A stretch of DNA of 64,000 bases from Sulfuricurvum sp. GTDB taxonomy: Bacteria; Campylobacterota; Campylobacteria; Campylobacterales; Sulfurimonadaceae. The stretch lies in NCBI GenBank assembly GCA_030692765.1, contig JAUYUB010000001.1:105032-169031 (forward strand), given 5' to 3'. The notes under the pieces were generated by a model. It was not told the DNA's origin. It saw only the letters and a list, made by a program, of their open reading frames with translations, and did no database searches. Shown here in pieces: positions 7,592 to 15,960 of this stretch. The stretch's first letter is position 1, and the number at the start of each line of letters is the position of its first letter. The position numbers and the translations under genes are program-made.

Positions 7592-9223
7592 ATGATGACA
7601 TTTGAAGCAAACATACCCAGTAATATAGAGTGTCAAACATGTGCGTTGACATTTGCCTATAAAGAAATTAATTTACTATATGAGATTGCTCTTTTGCTGA
7701 CAAGCAGCATGGATACTCATGACAGTATTGAAAAATCGATGCGCAAACTAAAACAACACGGTTATTTAGAGCGCTGTGCCTTATTCAAAAAAAAAGAAGA
7801 AGTTAAAGAACTCGAACTCTTGTTATCCATTGATCTTGAACCTTATCAAAAAAAGATGGCAACCTACATATTTGGCGAGGGTGCGACAGGGTTGGCTGCC
7901 GCTACTGGCGAACCTATTGTCATAGAAAACATTCATAACAACATCAATTATCTCAATAAAATGGGCAATATTTCAACCCGTATGGTCTCTTATGTTGCCG
8001 TTCCCTTGCTGCAAGAAGATGAAATATTTGGCGTTATCTCTGCTAATATCGGAAAAGAGAGTCCTCTGAATTTTGATGAAATTGTTCGTATGCTAACCAT
8101 CGTTGGAACTTTATTTATCGGAGCATTAAAAGTCCAGCAGACCGTTGTAAAAGAAAAAGAGTCCATAAGTGAGCTGAAAACATACTACAAACAAGAGAGT
8201 GAAAAAGAGTATAAATTTGAAAATATTATTGGTAAAAGTACCAAAATGAAACAAATATTTAATCTCCTAAATACCGTAGCTCCTGCTGATGCCACCATTT
8301 TAATCCGTGGAGAAACGGGAACGGGTAAAGAACTTATAGCCACTGCGATCCATAATCTCAGTCGTCGTCAAAACGGCCCCTTTATCAAACTAAACTGTGC
8401 GGCAATCAGCGAAACACTACTGGAATCAGAGCTTTTCGGTCATGAAAAAGGAGCATTTACCGATGCAAAAGAGATGCGTAAGGGGCGCTTTGAACTCGCA
8501 GACGGAGGCACACTGTTTCTAGATGAGATCGGAGACATTACACCATCGCTTCAAGTTAAGCTTCTGCGTATCCTGCAAGAGCAGGAATTCGAGCGTGTCG
8601 GCGGCAGTAAAACCGTGAAAACCAATGTCCGTCTTGTCGCCGCGACCAACCGTAATCTGGAAGAAATGGTGCAAAAAGGAGAGTTTCGTGAAGATTTATT
8701 TTATCGTCTCAACGTTATTCCCATCAATCTTCCCCCGTTGCGTGAACGTTATGAAGATGTCAAACTACTCACAGAATTTTATCTTGATCGATTCATGAAA
8801 CAGCATCGCAAGAATATGCATATCTCAAAACCGGCGCTTGAACTGCTGCTGGATTACCCATGGCCTGGGAATATACGGGAACTGCAAAATACCATGGAAC
8901 GTATCGTACTCATCTGTCCTGACGGTGAAATTGCACCTGAAATGCTAAGCCATGTATTGCCGTTTAACTACCAAAAACTCTACATGCAGCCTGAAGCCAC
9001 TATACCACCACCGCCTGTGCATGTTACAGCTGTTCCTACGCCTCAAAAAGAGCCCATCAGTGACGCTCCAATGACCAAAAAAACGCTATTGGAGCTGGAA
9101 AAAGAGTCCATAATCCAGGCCCTGATTGATTCACACGGAATACAAACCAAAGCAGCCCGACTACTGGGGATGACCGCACGCCAAATTGGCTACAAAATCA
9201 AGCAGTACGGTATCGAGTTTTAA
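7592..9223 (+). CDS. nifA: NifA-type sigma-54 activator
   Basis: This is 543 residues from the ATG at 7592 (a TTG at 7565 is a weaker choice). It has an N-terminal GAF domain (about 25-175), an AAA+ domain with Walker A GETGTGKE (240-247) and Walker B GGTLFLDEIGD, and a C-terminal Fis-type helix-turn-helix (KAARLLGMTARQIGYKI). It activates sigma-54 promoters of nif genes. The sigma-54 contact loop reads GAFTDA (287-292) rather than GAFTGA. The Cys-rich linker of oxygen-sensitive NifA proteins is missing; there is instead a CxxC near the N-terminus (C14, C17). It overlaps the 3' end of nifT on the other strand. No nifL is seen in the window. Confidence 0.92.
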   Translation: MMTFEANIPSNIECQTCALTFAYKEINLLYEIALLLTSSMDTHDSIEKSMRKLKQHGYLERCALFKKKEEVKELELLLSIDLEPYQKKMATYIFGEGATGLAAATGEPIVIENIHNNINYLNKMGNISTRMVSYVAVPLLQEDEIFGVISANIGKESPLNFDEIVRMLTIVGTLFIGALKVQQTVVKEKESISELKTYYKQESEKEYKFENIIGKSTKMKQIFNLLNTVAPADATILIRGETGTGKELIATAIHNLSRRQNGPFIKLNCAAISETLLESELFGHEKGAFTDAKEMRKGRFELADGGTLFLDEIGDITPSLQVKLLRILQEQEFERVGGSKTVKTNVRLVAATNRNLEEMVQKGEFREDLFYRLNVIPINLPPLRERYEDVKLLTEFYLDRFMKQHRKNMHISKPALELLLDYPWPGNIRELQNTMERIVLICPDGEIAPEMLSHVLPFNYQKLYMQPEATIPPPPVHVTAVPTPQKEPISDAPMTKKTLLELEKESIIQALIDSHGIQTKAARLLGMTARQIGYKIKQYGIEF

Positions 9224-9432
9224 TCTCCGAGCCGTTTTGCAACCATTTCGGATGGGAATTTTTTGATTCCCGGTTCAATATACCATTTTTCACCATTGCC
9301 AAGTTCTACTTCGCCACCCCATTTTTCATCCGTATCGAATTCTACTTTTGTGATCGTCTCTTCCATATCTTTTTTCGCGAAATAAAAAGAGATCTCTTTT
9401 TTTGAATCGACGCGTAACATTACTTTTGCCAT
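9220..9432 (-). CDS. nifT: NifT/FixU protein
   Basis: This is a 70-residue protein that matches the small NifT/FixU family: an N-terminal KVMLRVDSKKEISFYFAKKD strand-rich part and the conserved KWGGEVELGNGEKWYI block. The C-terminal tail KRLGD is also typical. NifT is widely conserved in nif clusters, but its role is unknown and it is not essential in the species tested. It follows the flavoprotein gene by 43 nt and is the last gene of the nifU transcription unit. Its stop overlaps the convergent end of nifA by 4 nt. It has a clear AAGGAG site. Confidence 0.88.
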   Translation of the reverse strand: MAKVMLRVDSKKEISFYFAKKDMEETITKVEFDTDEKWGGEVELGNGEKWYIEPGIKKFPSEMVAKRLGD

Positions 9433-9475
9433 AACTCACTCCTTGATTAAATGTATCTATCTTAAATCCATTGTC

Positions 9476-11134
9476 CTAAAGGACATGAAAAAACTTGCGT
9501 ATGCGATACCACCAGTCTGAAGAAAATTGCCCCTCAAAACTGATACGTAAAAACGACCCTGTCAAACGTCTTATGATCGTATTAACATTGTCATTTTTCT
9601 CATTCTTATCAGGAAAATCATCACGATAATGTACTCCACGACTTTCTTCTCTCGCCATGGCACTCATGACCATAGCTTCCGCTACCGTGAGAGAATTACG
9701 AAACTCTATGATCGAGAGAAGTTCTACATTGTCAGTGCGCTCTTTGTTTACACAACACAAACCTGATGATAGTTTCATGAGATAATGGATATATTCATAC
9801 GTGTCCGCAAGAGTATCATGATTACGGAAGACCCCTACTTTTTTATAAAGGATATTCCCCAAATTGGTACGCATGGTATTGATATTAAAACGGCTTTCTC
9901 CTTCCAATATCATCTCAACGTAACGCGACTCTTTAGCTACCAATGCATAATCAATTGGATGAAACTTTCCTTTTTTAGCTGCACGTGCCGCATTAATTCC
10001 AGCTACTTTTCCAAAGTATGCCCCTTCGAGCAAACTATTACCCCCCAAACGATTCGCACCGTGTACACCGCTATAAGCACACTCACCGCAGACAAATATA
10101 TTATCAATATCTGTTGAGGTATCATCTCGACTCCATATTCCACCCATTGTATAGTGTGCTGATGGGGTGATGGGGAGAAGTTCAGTAAGTATGTCAATCC
10201 CAGCACCGTTAAGGGCATGTTTACGTGCTGATGGGAGTTTTTTATCGATAAGTTCTTCACCTAAATGACGAAAATCCAGATAAACCGTATGTCCACGCAT
10301 CTGATGACGAACAATGTCACGTGATAGCTTGTCACGTGTTTGCAGCTCATCAGTAAAACGAAAGCCATGCTCATCAACAATATAGGCACCCTCACCTCGC
10401 GCCGCTTCACTGATAAGTGTTCCGCTTTTCAACAGTGTTGTGGGGTGAAATTGGACAAATTCCATATTCACAAGTCTCATCTTTGCACGTAAAGCAATCG
10501 CTAACATATCTCCGCTTGACTCTTGAGAATTGGTTGAATGCCCGCGGTACATTCCCGCATACCCTCCACCCGCTAAAACCAATGATTTACAAGCAAAAGC
10601 AATCACTTGAGAATCACGACGACGCAAGAGTGTAATTCCTGATAATTCATCCCCAAAGGTGGCAATACTCAACATCAGATGGTTAGGAAATATTTGCACA
10701 CCCTCTTTACGACACTGTGTGAGCAATGTTTGAGTAATGGATGCGCCTGTACGATCCGCTATGTAACAGGTTCGTTTTGCCGACGTACCCCCAAAAGGTC
10801 TCTGTGCAATAGTTCCATCTTCCTCACTATCAAACACAACGCCCATAGAACTCAGTTCTTCGATAATGTCTGCCGCTCCAGCAACCATCGCCGTTACGGT
10901 AGAAGGGCGTCCCAGCTTATCGGCGCTTTTAAGGGTGTCTGATACATGTTCTCGATGCAGATCATTACGTGTCCCTTTCATTACGGCATTAATACCACCT
11001 GATGCAACAGCAGAATTTGAACGAAGCAGAGTACTTTTCGAGATCAGAGCTACAGTCGATCCTGCACGTCTGGCATAAAGTGCCGCGTGCAATCCGGATA
11101 TGCCGCTACCAACGACAATAACGTCATACAGCAT
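9476..11134 (-). CDS. NadB/FrdA-type FAD flavoprotein in nif cluster
   Basis: This is a 552-residue member of the L-aspartate oxidase / fumarate reductase flavoprotein family. The N-terminal FAD motif is DVIVVGSGISGLHAALYARR; the substrate site HPTTL and the block ISEAARGEGAYIVDEHGFRF are present, as is the late GGIWSRDDTSTDIDNIFVCG block. The enzyme either oxidises aspartate or handles a fumarate/succinate-like substrate; the sequence alone does not decide. The gene overlaps the aldo/keto reductase gene by 11 nt, with nifU before and nifT after, so it is a nif-cluster member rather than the usual nadB, which sits with nadA or nadC. A role as electron carrier or in redox balance is speculative. 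Confidence 0.8.
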   Translation of the reverse strand: MLYDVIVVGSGISGLHAALYARRAGSTVALISKSTLLRSNSAVASGGINAVMKGTRNDLHREHVSDTLKSADKLGRPSTVTAMVAGAADIIEELSSMGVVFDSEEDGTIAQRPFGGTSAKRTCYIADRTGASITQTLLTQCRKEGVQIFPNHLMLSIATFGDELSGITLLRRRDSQVIAFACKSLVLAGGGYAGMYRGHSTNSQESSGDMLAIALRAKMRLVNMEFVQFHPTTLLKSGTLISEAARGEGAYIVDEHGFRFTDELQTRDKLSRDIVRHQMRGHTVYLDFRHLGEELIDKKLPSARKHALNGAGIDILTELLPITPSAHYTMGGIWSRDDTSTDIDNIFVCGECAYSGVHGANRLGGNSLLEGAYFGKVAGINAARAAKKGKFHPIDYALVAKESRYVEMILEGESRFNINTMRTNLGNILYKKVGVFRNHDTLADTYEYIHYLMKLSSGLCCVNKERTDNVELLSIIEFRNSLTVAEAMVMSAMAREESRGVHYRDDFPDKNEKNDNVNTIIRRLTGSFLRISFEGQFSSDWWYRIRKFFHVL

Positions 11135-12245
11135 TGGAATCTTTCATAAGCGTTTGCATGGCCTGTACTGAAGCACTTGGAAGGTAGCCTAAGATTGCAT
11201 TGTCCTTCACATGAGAGGGATTAACCGCTCCAAAAATGGCACAAATACTTCCGGCTGATCGTGCAAACTGTAATGCACTGGCAACATCTGAAAGATTGTC
11301 TGTTTTCATCAGGTCACCTATCTTAGACGAAAATGGACGCTTAAACAGATTCTTTTGCAACAATGGCGATGAACCCAAAAAGCTGATGTCATAACGTTCA
11401 CATGCATGCATCAGCGGATAATAAAATCCATCATCACAACGCTGATTACGATAACTATACGCATGATGTTTAGCTAAATTGAACGGACTTTGAAGATATT
11501 TAAATCCGTGATTATCGCCTCCGGCATTGCGTGCCATCTCTACAACTTTAGCCAATGACAGGTATTCTGCATGATCTTCTTCATACAAAAAACCGTTCCA
11601 GGAAGCGATCCCGTATGAAACGATTTTGCCCTCTTTTCGCAGTTCTTCAAACACTTTGAATGCTGCCTCTATCCGATGATATAAAGTATCGGAATCGATG
11701 TAGCCCAGTTGTGTCTCGGGATTATGCAAAAAAAAGATATCTATTGTTTCCAAACCCAAATTCTCTAATGACTGCCCAGCGCTCCAGCGCAAATAATCAG
11801 GGGACATACAGTGCTGATCAATCACTATTTCCTCAGCGCTGGCCAATCCGGTATCGATTATATTTTCTTTGATCCATCCATATGGATTATCCGGAAATGG
11901 GAAATCCAGCGGTATAAAACCTGCCTTAGATGCAATAATAATTTCATCACGTTTTATTTCGCCGTTGGCAAAAAGTTCGCTCAATGCTTCGCCGATTTCG
12001 CGCTCTGAAATTTGGTAGCGGTAATTGATGGCGGTATCTATTAAATTAATACCGTTTTGAAGTGCCGTTTTAATCGCTTCACCAAAATTGATAATGTAAT
12101 TATCTTCTTTATAAGGCTCAGGTTTATAGGTACCAATACCCAATGAAGGGAAGAATAAATCTCCGTTAAAACGGTAAAAATCTTTGGAATAAGATCCAAA
12201 TTTTTTGAGATATCTGAATGTCCCTTCTTTGGTTGCGTGTGACAT
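11124..12245 (-). CDS. Aldo/keto reductase in nif cluster
   Basis: This is a 373-residue TIM-barrel NAD(P)H-dependent aldo/keto reductase. The catalytic tetrad is visible: Asp and Tyr in DTAINYRYQISEREIGEAL, Lys in IIASKAGFIP and His in IFFLHNPETQ. The NADPH-binding C-terminal part (SALQFARSAGSICAIFGAVN) is present. The family reduces aldehydes and ketones, but the substrate here is unknown. The start ATG overlaps the nifU stop (TAATG) and the end overlaps the flavoprotein start, so the three are one translational unit. Aldo/keto reductases are not standard nif genes; with the flavoprotein it may form an accessory redox pair. The family call is firm and the role open. Confidence 0.88.
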   Translation of the reverse strand: MSHATKEGTFRYLKKFGSYSKDFYRFNGDLFFPSLGIGTYKPEPYKEDNYIINFGEAIKTALQNGINLIDTAINYRYQISEREIGEALSELFANGEIKRDEIIIASKAGFIPLDFPFPDNPYGWIKENIIDTGLASAEEIVIDQHCMSPDYLRWSAGQSLENLGLETIDIFFLHNPETQLGYIDSDTLYHRIEAAFKVFEELRKEGKIVSYGIASWNGFLYEEDHAEYLSLAKVVEMARNAGGDNHGFKYLQSPFNLAKHHAYSYRNQRCDDGFYYPLMHACERYDISFLGSSPLLQKNLFKRPFSSKIGDLMKTDNLSDVASALQFARSAGSICAIFGAVNPSHVKDNAILGYLPSASVQAMQTLMKDSNAV

Positions 12246-13222
12246 TAGACAACCATCACGCGCAAATTGGTTTTGAGCTTGAAGTTAAGCATATCCTGCA
12301 TACCTGCAAGCGTCGTCGTCGTATTCATCGAACAGCTCATACATTCACCCTTATACTGAATATACAGCTCATATCCGTCTTCGACTTCTTTTAGATCGAT
12401 AACTTCAACATCACCATTATCCGCTTTGAGTGTCGGACGGATGTACTCTTCTAGAATAGATTCAATACTGCGAAGTTTTTGTACCACACTCATCGCATTA
12501 AAGTTACCGTCACCCTTAGCCTCTTTTATCTTTTTGCTGATTGCTTCTTTTTCAAGTACAGCTTGAATCTCGGCTAACATATCTACCAAATAAACATCTT
12601 TTTTCTCATGGCCACCCGGTTTGATACACGATTTACAAAAACCGCCCGCTTTGGTGTAATCAGTTATCTGTTCAATCGATTCAAGTTTATTGAGCTTTAT
12701 AACTTCTTTAAGTGTATCGAGACTGACGCGTGCACATTCACAGACAATAAACTCGGTTTCGAACTCTGACATATCGACACCCTTATAAATTGAGGCCGCT
12801 TTTTTGATAACGTCATATGCCATAACCGAGCAGTGCATTTTTTGCCCCGGTACTGCAGGAATATCTTCATCATCACGCAGCGCTTTTTCAACATCAATAT
12901 TGGTGATTTTCAATGCCTCATCAACCGTTTTTTCCATGCACAATTCTGCCATCATATCAGAACTTGCGATCGCTGTTCCACATCCAAAACTTTTGAACCG
13001 ACTTTTGATAATTACATCATTTTTAGGATCAATCATCCAATACAAACGTACTGCATCTCCACAGCTCTCTGCGCCAAAATCAGCTATGATCAGTCGTTTG
13101 TCAGCTTGATCTGCCTCTTCTTGTGTAATCTCTCCCATATTGATAGGATCGTTCATCCGTCTTTGTACTTCATTCGAGTACTCTTCCCATAATGCCCCAC
13201 CGATTAATGTATCACGTGCCAT
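12245..13222 (-). CDS. nifU: NifU iron-sulfur scaffold
   Basis: This is a 325-residue three-domain NifU. The IscU-like scaffold has its three Cys in AESCGDAV, KSFGCGTAIASS and KMHCSVMAYD. The central [2Fe-2S] domain has VCECARVS and GFCKSCIKPGG. The C-terminal Nfu domain has GECMSCSMNTTT. NifU builds Fe-S clusters for nitrogenase with sulfur from NifS. The ATG at 13222 is chosen because of the AAGGAG site; an upstream ATG at 13261 lacks one. A sigma-54 candidate is at 13262-13277. No nifS is adjacent, so sulfur must come from a cysteine desulfurase elsewhere. In this class NifU-type proteins can also serve general Fe-S assembly, so a dual role is possible. Confidence 0.93.
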   Translation of the reverse strand: MARDTLIGGALWEEYSNEVQRRMNDPINMGEITQEEADQADKRLIIADFGAESCGDAVRLYWMIDPKNDVIIKSRFKSFGCGTAIASSDMMAELCMEKTVDEALKITNIDVEKALRDDEDIPAVPGQKMHCSVMAYDVIKKAASIYKGVDMSEFETEFIVCECARVSLDTLKEVIKLNKLESIEQITDYTKAGGFCKSCIKPGGHEKKDVYLVDMLAEIQAVLEKEAISKKIKEAKGDGNFNAMSVVQKLRSIESILEEYIRPTLKADNGDVEVIDLKEVEDGYELYIQYKGECMSCSMNTTTTLAGMQDMLNFKLKTNLRVMVV

Positions 13223-13261
13223 TGTTTGCTCCTTGGATCGATATTCATATAAAACTAACAT

Positions 13262-13277
13262 TGCAAGAGATGTTCTC
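13262..13277 (-). promoter_or_regulatory. Candidate sigma-54 promoter of nifU
   Basis: The minus strand reads GAGAACATCTCTTGCA, with a full TTGCA -12 and AGAAC -24. It stands 40 nt upstream of the nifU ATG. A perfect inverted repeat (ATGACA at 13286-13291, TGTCAT at 13296-13301) lies just upstream and could bind an activator. Confidence 0.5.
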
Positions 13278-13327
13278 AGCTAAACATGACATTTTTGTCA
13301 TATATATTATCTACAGCAATGAAATAC

Positions 13328-14593
13328 TTACAGCAGCTCTAACTTATATAAAAATGCTCTCTCTTTGTAAGAGGGGATATCCAATTCTTGACGGTATTTG
13401 GCGATGACGCGTCGCACCATTTTTTCTCCAAACTTTTCCTCAATCATTTCATGAAGCAATTTGTCGCTGAATGGGTCATCTTTATTCTCACTCAAAACCA
13501 AGCGCTTGAGATAATGTTTGATTTCTGAGGTTGATACTTCACCGATCGAATTTGAAAAGAAATCTTTAAATGCGAATAAACCTTTTTCGGTCTGAATGTA
13601 TTTATCAGAAATAGCACGTGATATGGTCGATTCATTAAATCCAAGTTCATCGGCAACATCTTGAAGACGAAGCGGCTTTAGTTCTCCACCCATAAAAAAG
13701 CTGTACTGTTTTTCGAGTAATACCAATGCAACGTTGTACAGCGTAGCTTTTCGTAAATCCAACAGTTTCACCAATTCTCTGGCTTCTTTGAATTTTTGTT
13801 TGGCAAAGTTATCGTATTTATCGATCATACTGACTTGCAAATCGGGATAGAAAGCATGGTTAATACGTATGTTCAACTCAGATCCAGAAAACTCGACAAA
13901 CAAATCGGGAGTGATTTGTATCTCAGGCTCCATATACTCTAATGCAGGAGGATTTTTAAGTTGCTGTAATGTATGTTTCGCATCTCCAAAACGCGGATTC
14001 TTTATAAATTTTTCCATTTTATCAAACTGTAAAATTATTGCCGATAGCAAAATACTTAGCTCATCATCCAAATCATAGTCATTGAGTTGAAATAAAAATG
14101 ACTCTTTGTAATCAACAGCCCCTACCCCAGATGGTTCTAGATTCGCAAAACGCTGACGCACCCGTTCAACCGTATGCGCGTCCGTATCACATTGTTGGGC
14201 AATCTCTTGGATATCTCCATCAAAATAGCCTTCATCGTTGATGTAAAAAATGATCTGTTTCGCTATTTTTTGAGATATCGGTGTTGGAAACAGTGGTGCT
14301 ACGATCTGTTCATCTAGCTTTTCATATAAAGAAGTCCCCGCAATACTCAGCCATTCTATCTGATCGCTTGATGCATTGGATACGTAGTTTTGAAACGCTC
14401 CATATGCAGATGAACCTCCCGCTTGCGCATTTGACTCTTCAAATCCTGACTTGATCTCTAGACATGGATTTTCATTGGTGATTACCTGTAGATGTTTTTC
14501 TAAATCACTAAGAGAACATTGCAGTAGCGGTAACCACGTCTGCATGGATAAACGTGGGAGTTGTTTTTGTTTAAAAGAGAGTGACGTTTGCAT
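13328..14593 (-). CDS. rpoN: RNA polymerase sigma-54 factor, nif-linked
   Basis: This is a 421-residue sigma-54. Region I is Gln- and Leu-rich (LSFKQKQLPRLSMQTWLPLL), followed by the core-binding region, a helix-turn-helix (VADELGFNESTISRAISDKY) and the C-terminal RpoN box, here VRRVIAKYRQ at about residues 393-402 instead of the usual ARRTVAKYRE. The ATG at 14593 has an AGGTGG site; the frame upstream starts only at a TTG. It sits between a ferredoxin gene and nifU and has its own sigma-54-like site (14632-14647), so it may amplify its own expression. Whether the genome has a second rpoN for flagella is not visible here, but position inside nif suggests a dedicated copy. Confidence 0.9.
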   Translation of the reverse strand: MQTSLSFKQKQLPRLSMQTWLPLLQCSLSDLEKHLQVITNENPCLEIKSGFEESNAQAGGSSAYGAFQNYVSNASSDQIEWLSIAGTSLYEKLDEQIVAPLFPTPISQKIAKQIIFYINDEGYFDGDIQEIAQQCDTDAHTVERVRQRFANLEPSGVGAVDYKESFLFQLNDYDLDDELSILLSAIILQFDKMEKFIKNPRFGDAKHTLQQLKNPPALEYMEPEIQITPDLFVEFSGSELNIRINHAFYPDLQVSMIDKYDNFAKQKFKEARELVKLLDLRKATLYNVALVLLEKQYSFFMGGELKPLRLQDVADELGFNESTISRAISDKYIQTEKGLFAFKDFFSNSIGEVSTSEIKHYLKRLVLSENKDDPFSDKLLHEMIEEKFGEKMVRRVIAKYRQELDIPSYKERAFLYKLELL

Positions 14594-14631
14594 TGTAAAC
14601 CACCTAAATTCTATCAATATACGAGAGTGAC

Positions 14632-14647
14632 TGCATATTTTGTTCTA
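14632..14647 (-). promoter_or_regulatory. Candidate sigma-54 promoter of rpoN
   Basis: The minus strand reads TAGAACAAAATATGCA. The layout fits, and the predicted start near 14621 is 28 nt before the rpoN ATG. It would make rpoN self-activating together with NifA. Confidence 0.45.
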
Positions 14648-14700
14648 GATAAAAGTATAGGGATTATTTAAGTAGTTAGATGATTAAAAAGAAGGCAATT

Positions 14701-14731
14701 CCCTCGTTACGGTATGTTTACCGAACGTGGG
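14701..14731 (-). terminator. Possible hairpin after ferredoxin gene
   Basis: A strong imperfect inverted repeat (CGGTA / TACCG with flanking CGTT / AACG and CCC / GGG) starts 10 nt after the ferredoxin stop. No T-run follows directly, so it may be an attenuator, an mRNA-stabilising hairpin or a weak terminator before rpoN. Confidence 0.35.
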
Positions 14732-14740
14732 ATATTGTGA

Positions 14741-15031
14741 TTAATATTTGATGCGGACCAACCCGTTTGGTTGTACGACTTTCATTTGACATGCAAGACG
14801 TGCTTTAGCACTTGTTTCTGCAACTGTTTTTAGTACTGCTTTTTCTTTGTCATTGATTGGACTCATAAACTCCATCCCTGACTCGATCATTACAACACAA
14901 GTGCCACACTCTCCGTCTCTACAGCCAAAAGGCAATGCACTCCCTGATGCTTCAACGATATCCTGTATCGTTTTCCCAGGTTTGACATTAATTGCCAAAA
15001 AGTCATTTATAATCTCTACACGTGTTGTCAT
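14741..15031 (-). CDS. [2Fe-2S] ferredoxin, nif-linked
   Basis: This is a 96-residue plant-type [2Fe-2S] ferredoxin. The ligand Cys are in ALPFGCRDGECGTCVVMIES (C-x4-C-x2-C) and the fourth in ARLACQMKV near the C-terminus. It carries single electrons, and its place after nifZ and a second ferredoxin and before rpoN points to electron supply to nitrogenase or to cofactor assembly. The ORF begins at an ATG with AAGGAG about 9 nt upstream. A 23-nt inverted repeat (15061-15083) separates it from the upstream ferredoxin gene. The homologous nif ferredoxins are usually called FdxN/FdxB or NifF-like; I cannot assign the exact orthologue. Confidence 0.88.
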   Translation of the reverse strand: MTTRVEIINDFLAINVKPGKTIQDIVEASGSALPFGCRDGECGTCVVMIESGMEFMSPINDKEKAVLKTVAETSAKARLACQMKVVQPNGLVRIKY

Positions 15032-15060
15032 CCCAACTCCTTTAATGATTATGATTTATG

Positions 15061-15083
15061 CTAAACAAAACTAGTTTGTTTAG
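15061..15083. repeat. Inverted repeat between the two ferredoxin genes
   Basis: CTAAACAAAA at one end and TTTGTTTAG at the other form an almost perfect 23-nt palindrome. It has no T-run for termination. It could be an mRNA-processing hairpin or a binding site. Confidence 0.4.
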
Positions 15084-15105
15084 AGGTTGGCCCGCAGGCA
15101 GACAT

Positions 15106-15489
15106 TTAGTTAAAAGGCTTAACCAAGATAGACGTTTCTTTAACAGCACACTGACATGCAAGACGTACTGGTGTAGGACGGTTGAACTGCTGTGCTATTT
15201 CAGCTTCTTTTTTATTAATAGCACCCATACTCATCAATGTTTCAAGCTCTTTATCATCCATATAAACAGCTTGTCCTTTTGATGAATAATCTGCAGTTGT
15301 TGATTCAAGTAATTCGTCGGTTGCAATATCTTCAACACGAACAACACAACTGCCGCACATTCCATCTTTACAATCTGATGGTATTAAGACTCCATTGCTT
15401 TGTGCAACTCTTAATAATACGTCACCAGTTTTAGCAAAAACCCGCTTATCCTGACTTCCGCCGAATCCGCAAAAAATGACACTGACCAT
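15106..15489 (-). CDS. Second [2Fe-2S] ferredoxin, nif-linked
   Basis: This is 127 residues from the ATG at 15489, which has an excellent GGAGGAGG site (the frame is open farther upstream, without a site). The cluster ligands are in VLIPSDCKDGMCGSCVVRVE and RLACQCAVKE. A longer insertion between third and fourth Cys (about residues 56-100, with a charged helix) distinguishes it from its neighbour. Two different [2Fe-2S] ferredoxins in a row suggest division of labour, for example one for nitrogenase reductase and one for a partner enzyme. It is the next gene after nifZ, 81 nt downstream. Confidence 0.88.
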   Translation of the reverse strand: MVSVIFCGFGGSQDKRVFAKTGDVLLRVAQSNGVLIPSDCKDGMCGSCVVRVEDIATDELLESTTADYSSKGQAVYMDDKELETLMSMGAINKKEAEIAQQFNRPTPVRLACQCAVKETSILVKPFN

Positions 15490-15570
15490 TTTTCCTCCTC
15501 CTGATTTTTCTTGATCAATACGCTCATGACATTTCGTATCCATCAAGATGCACATATCTCAAAAAGTGAC

Positions 15571-15960
15571 TTACGACTCCCCTTCTTGAGATTGCTCCGC
15601 TTTCATAGCAGCACGTTGTGCCCGATGTTCTCTGATCCATCGTAACTCTTCGGCAACTTCATCATAACCATCAAACTCTGCGGCACTTTCAAGTTCTGCT
15701 TCTCTGCATCCATACGTTTCACCTTCTTCTATAAAATGAACCTCATAGATACGGATTACCTGTAAAAAATCACCAATATGTTTGACGTAACCCTCCGCTC
15801 CTACATCGACTAGGACTTCACTGGGGCCTCTAAATGGATTTGATCCATCATTTCTAATTGCCTTATTAATGCGTACGCGCTGACCTAAACGAAATAAAGG
15901 GAGAATCTCATCCCTAATTGAAGGAGATATCTGCTTGGCTTGTGCATGCGTGAGCTCCAT
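15571..15960 (-). CDS. nifZ: NifZ protein
   Basis: This is a 129-residue protein. The NifZ hallmark is the block RLGQRVRINKAIRNDGSN followed by VGAEGYVKHIGDFLQVIRIY and VHFIEEGETYGCRE. NifZ helps P-cluster maturation of the MoFe protein. The ATG at 15960 has a strong GAGGAGG site and lies inside the nifW frame, so the two genes overlap by 47 nt. An N-terminal extension of about 22 residues before the family block and a charged, Ala/Glu-rich C-terminal tail (residues about 105-129) are lineage-specific. It is co-transcribed with nifW and nifF upstream and the ferredoxins downstream. Confidence 0.88.
   Translation of the reverse strand: MELTHAQAKQISPSIRDEILPLFRLGQRVRINKAIRNDGSNPFRGPSEVLVDVGAEGYVKHIGDFLQVIRIYEVHFIEEGETYGCREAELESAAEFDGYDEVAEELRWIREHRAQRAAMKAEQSQEGES

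Noticed and set aside
12804..13192. Plus-strand frames opposite nifU
   Set aside because: They lie fully inside the conserved NifU coding sequence and have no ribosome site or family match.
15061..15083. Inverted repeat as a terminator between ferredoxin genes
   Set aside because: No T-run follows on either strand; listed only as a repeat.
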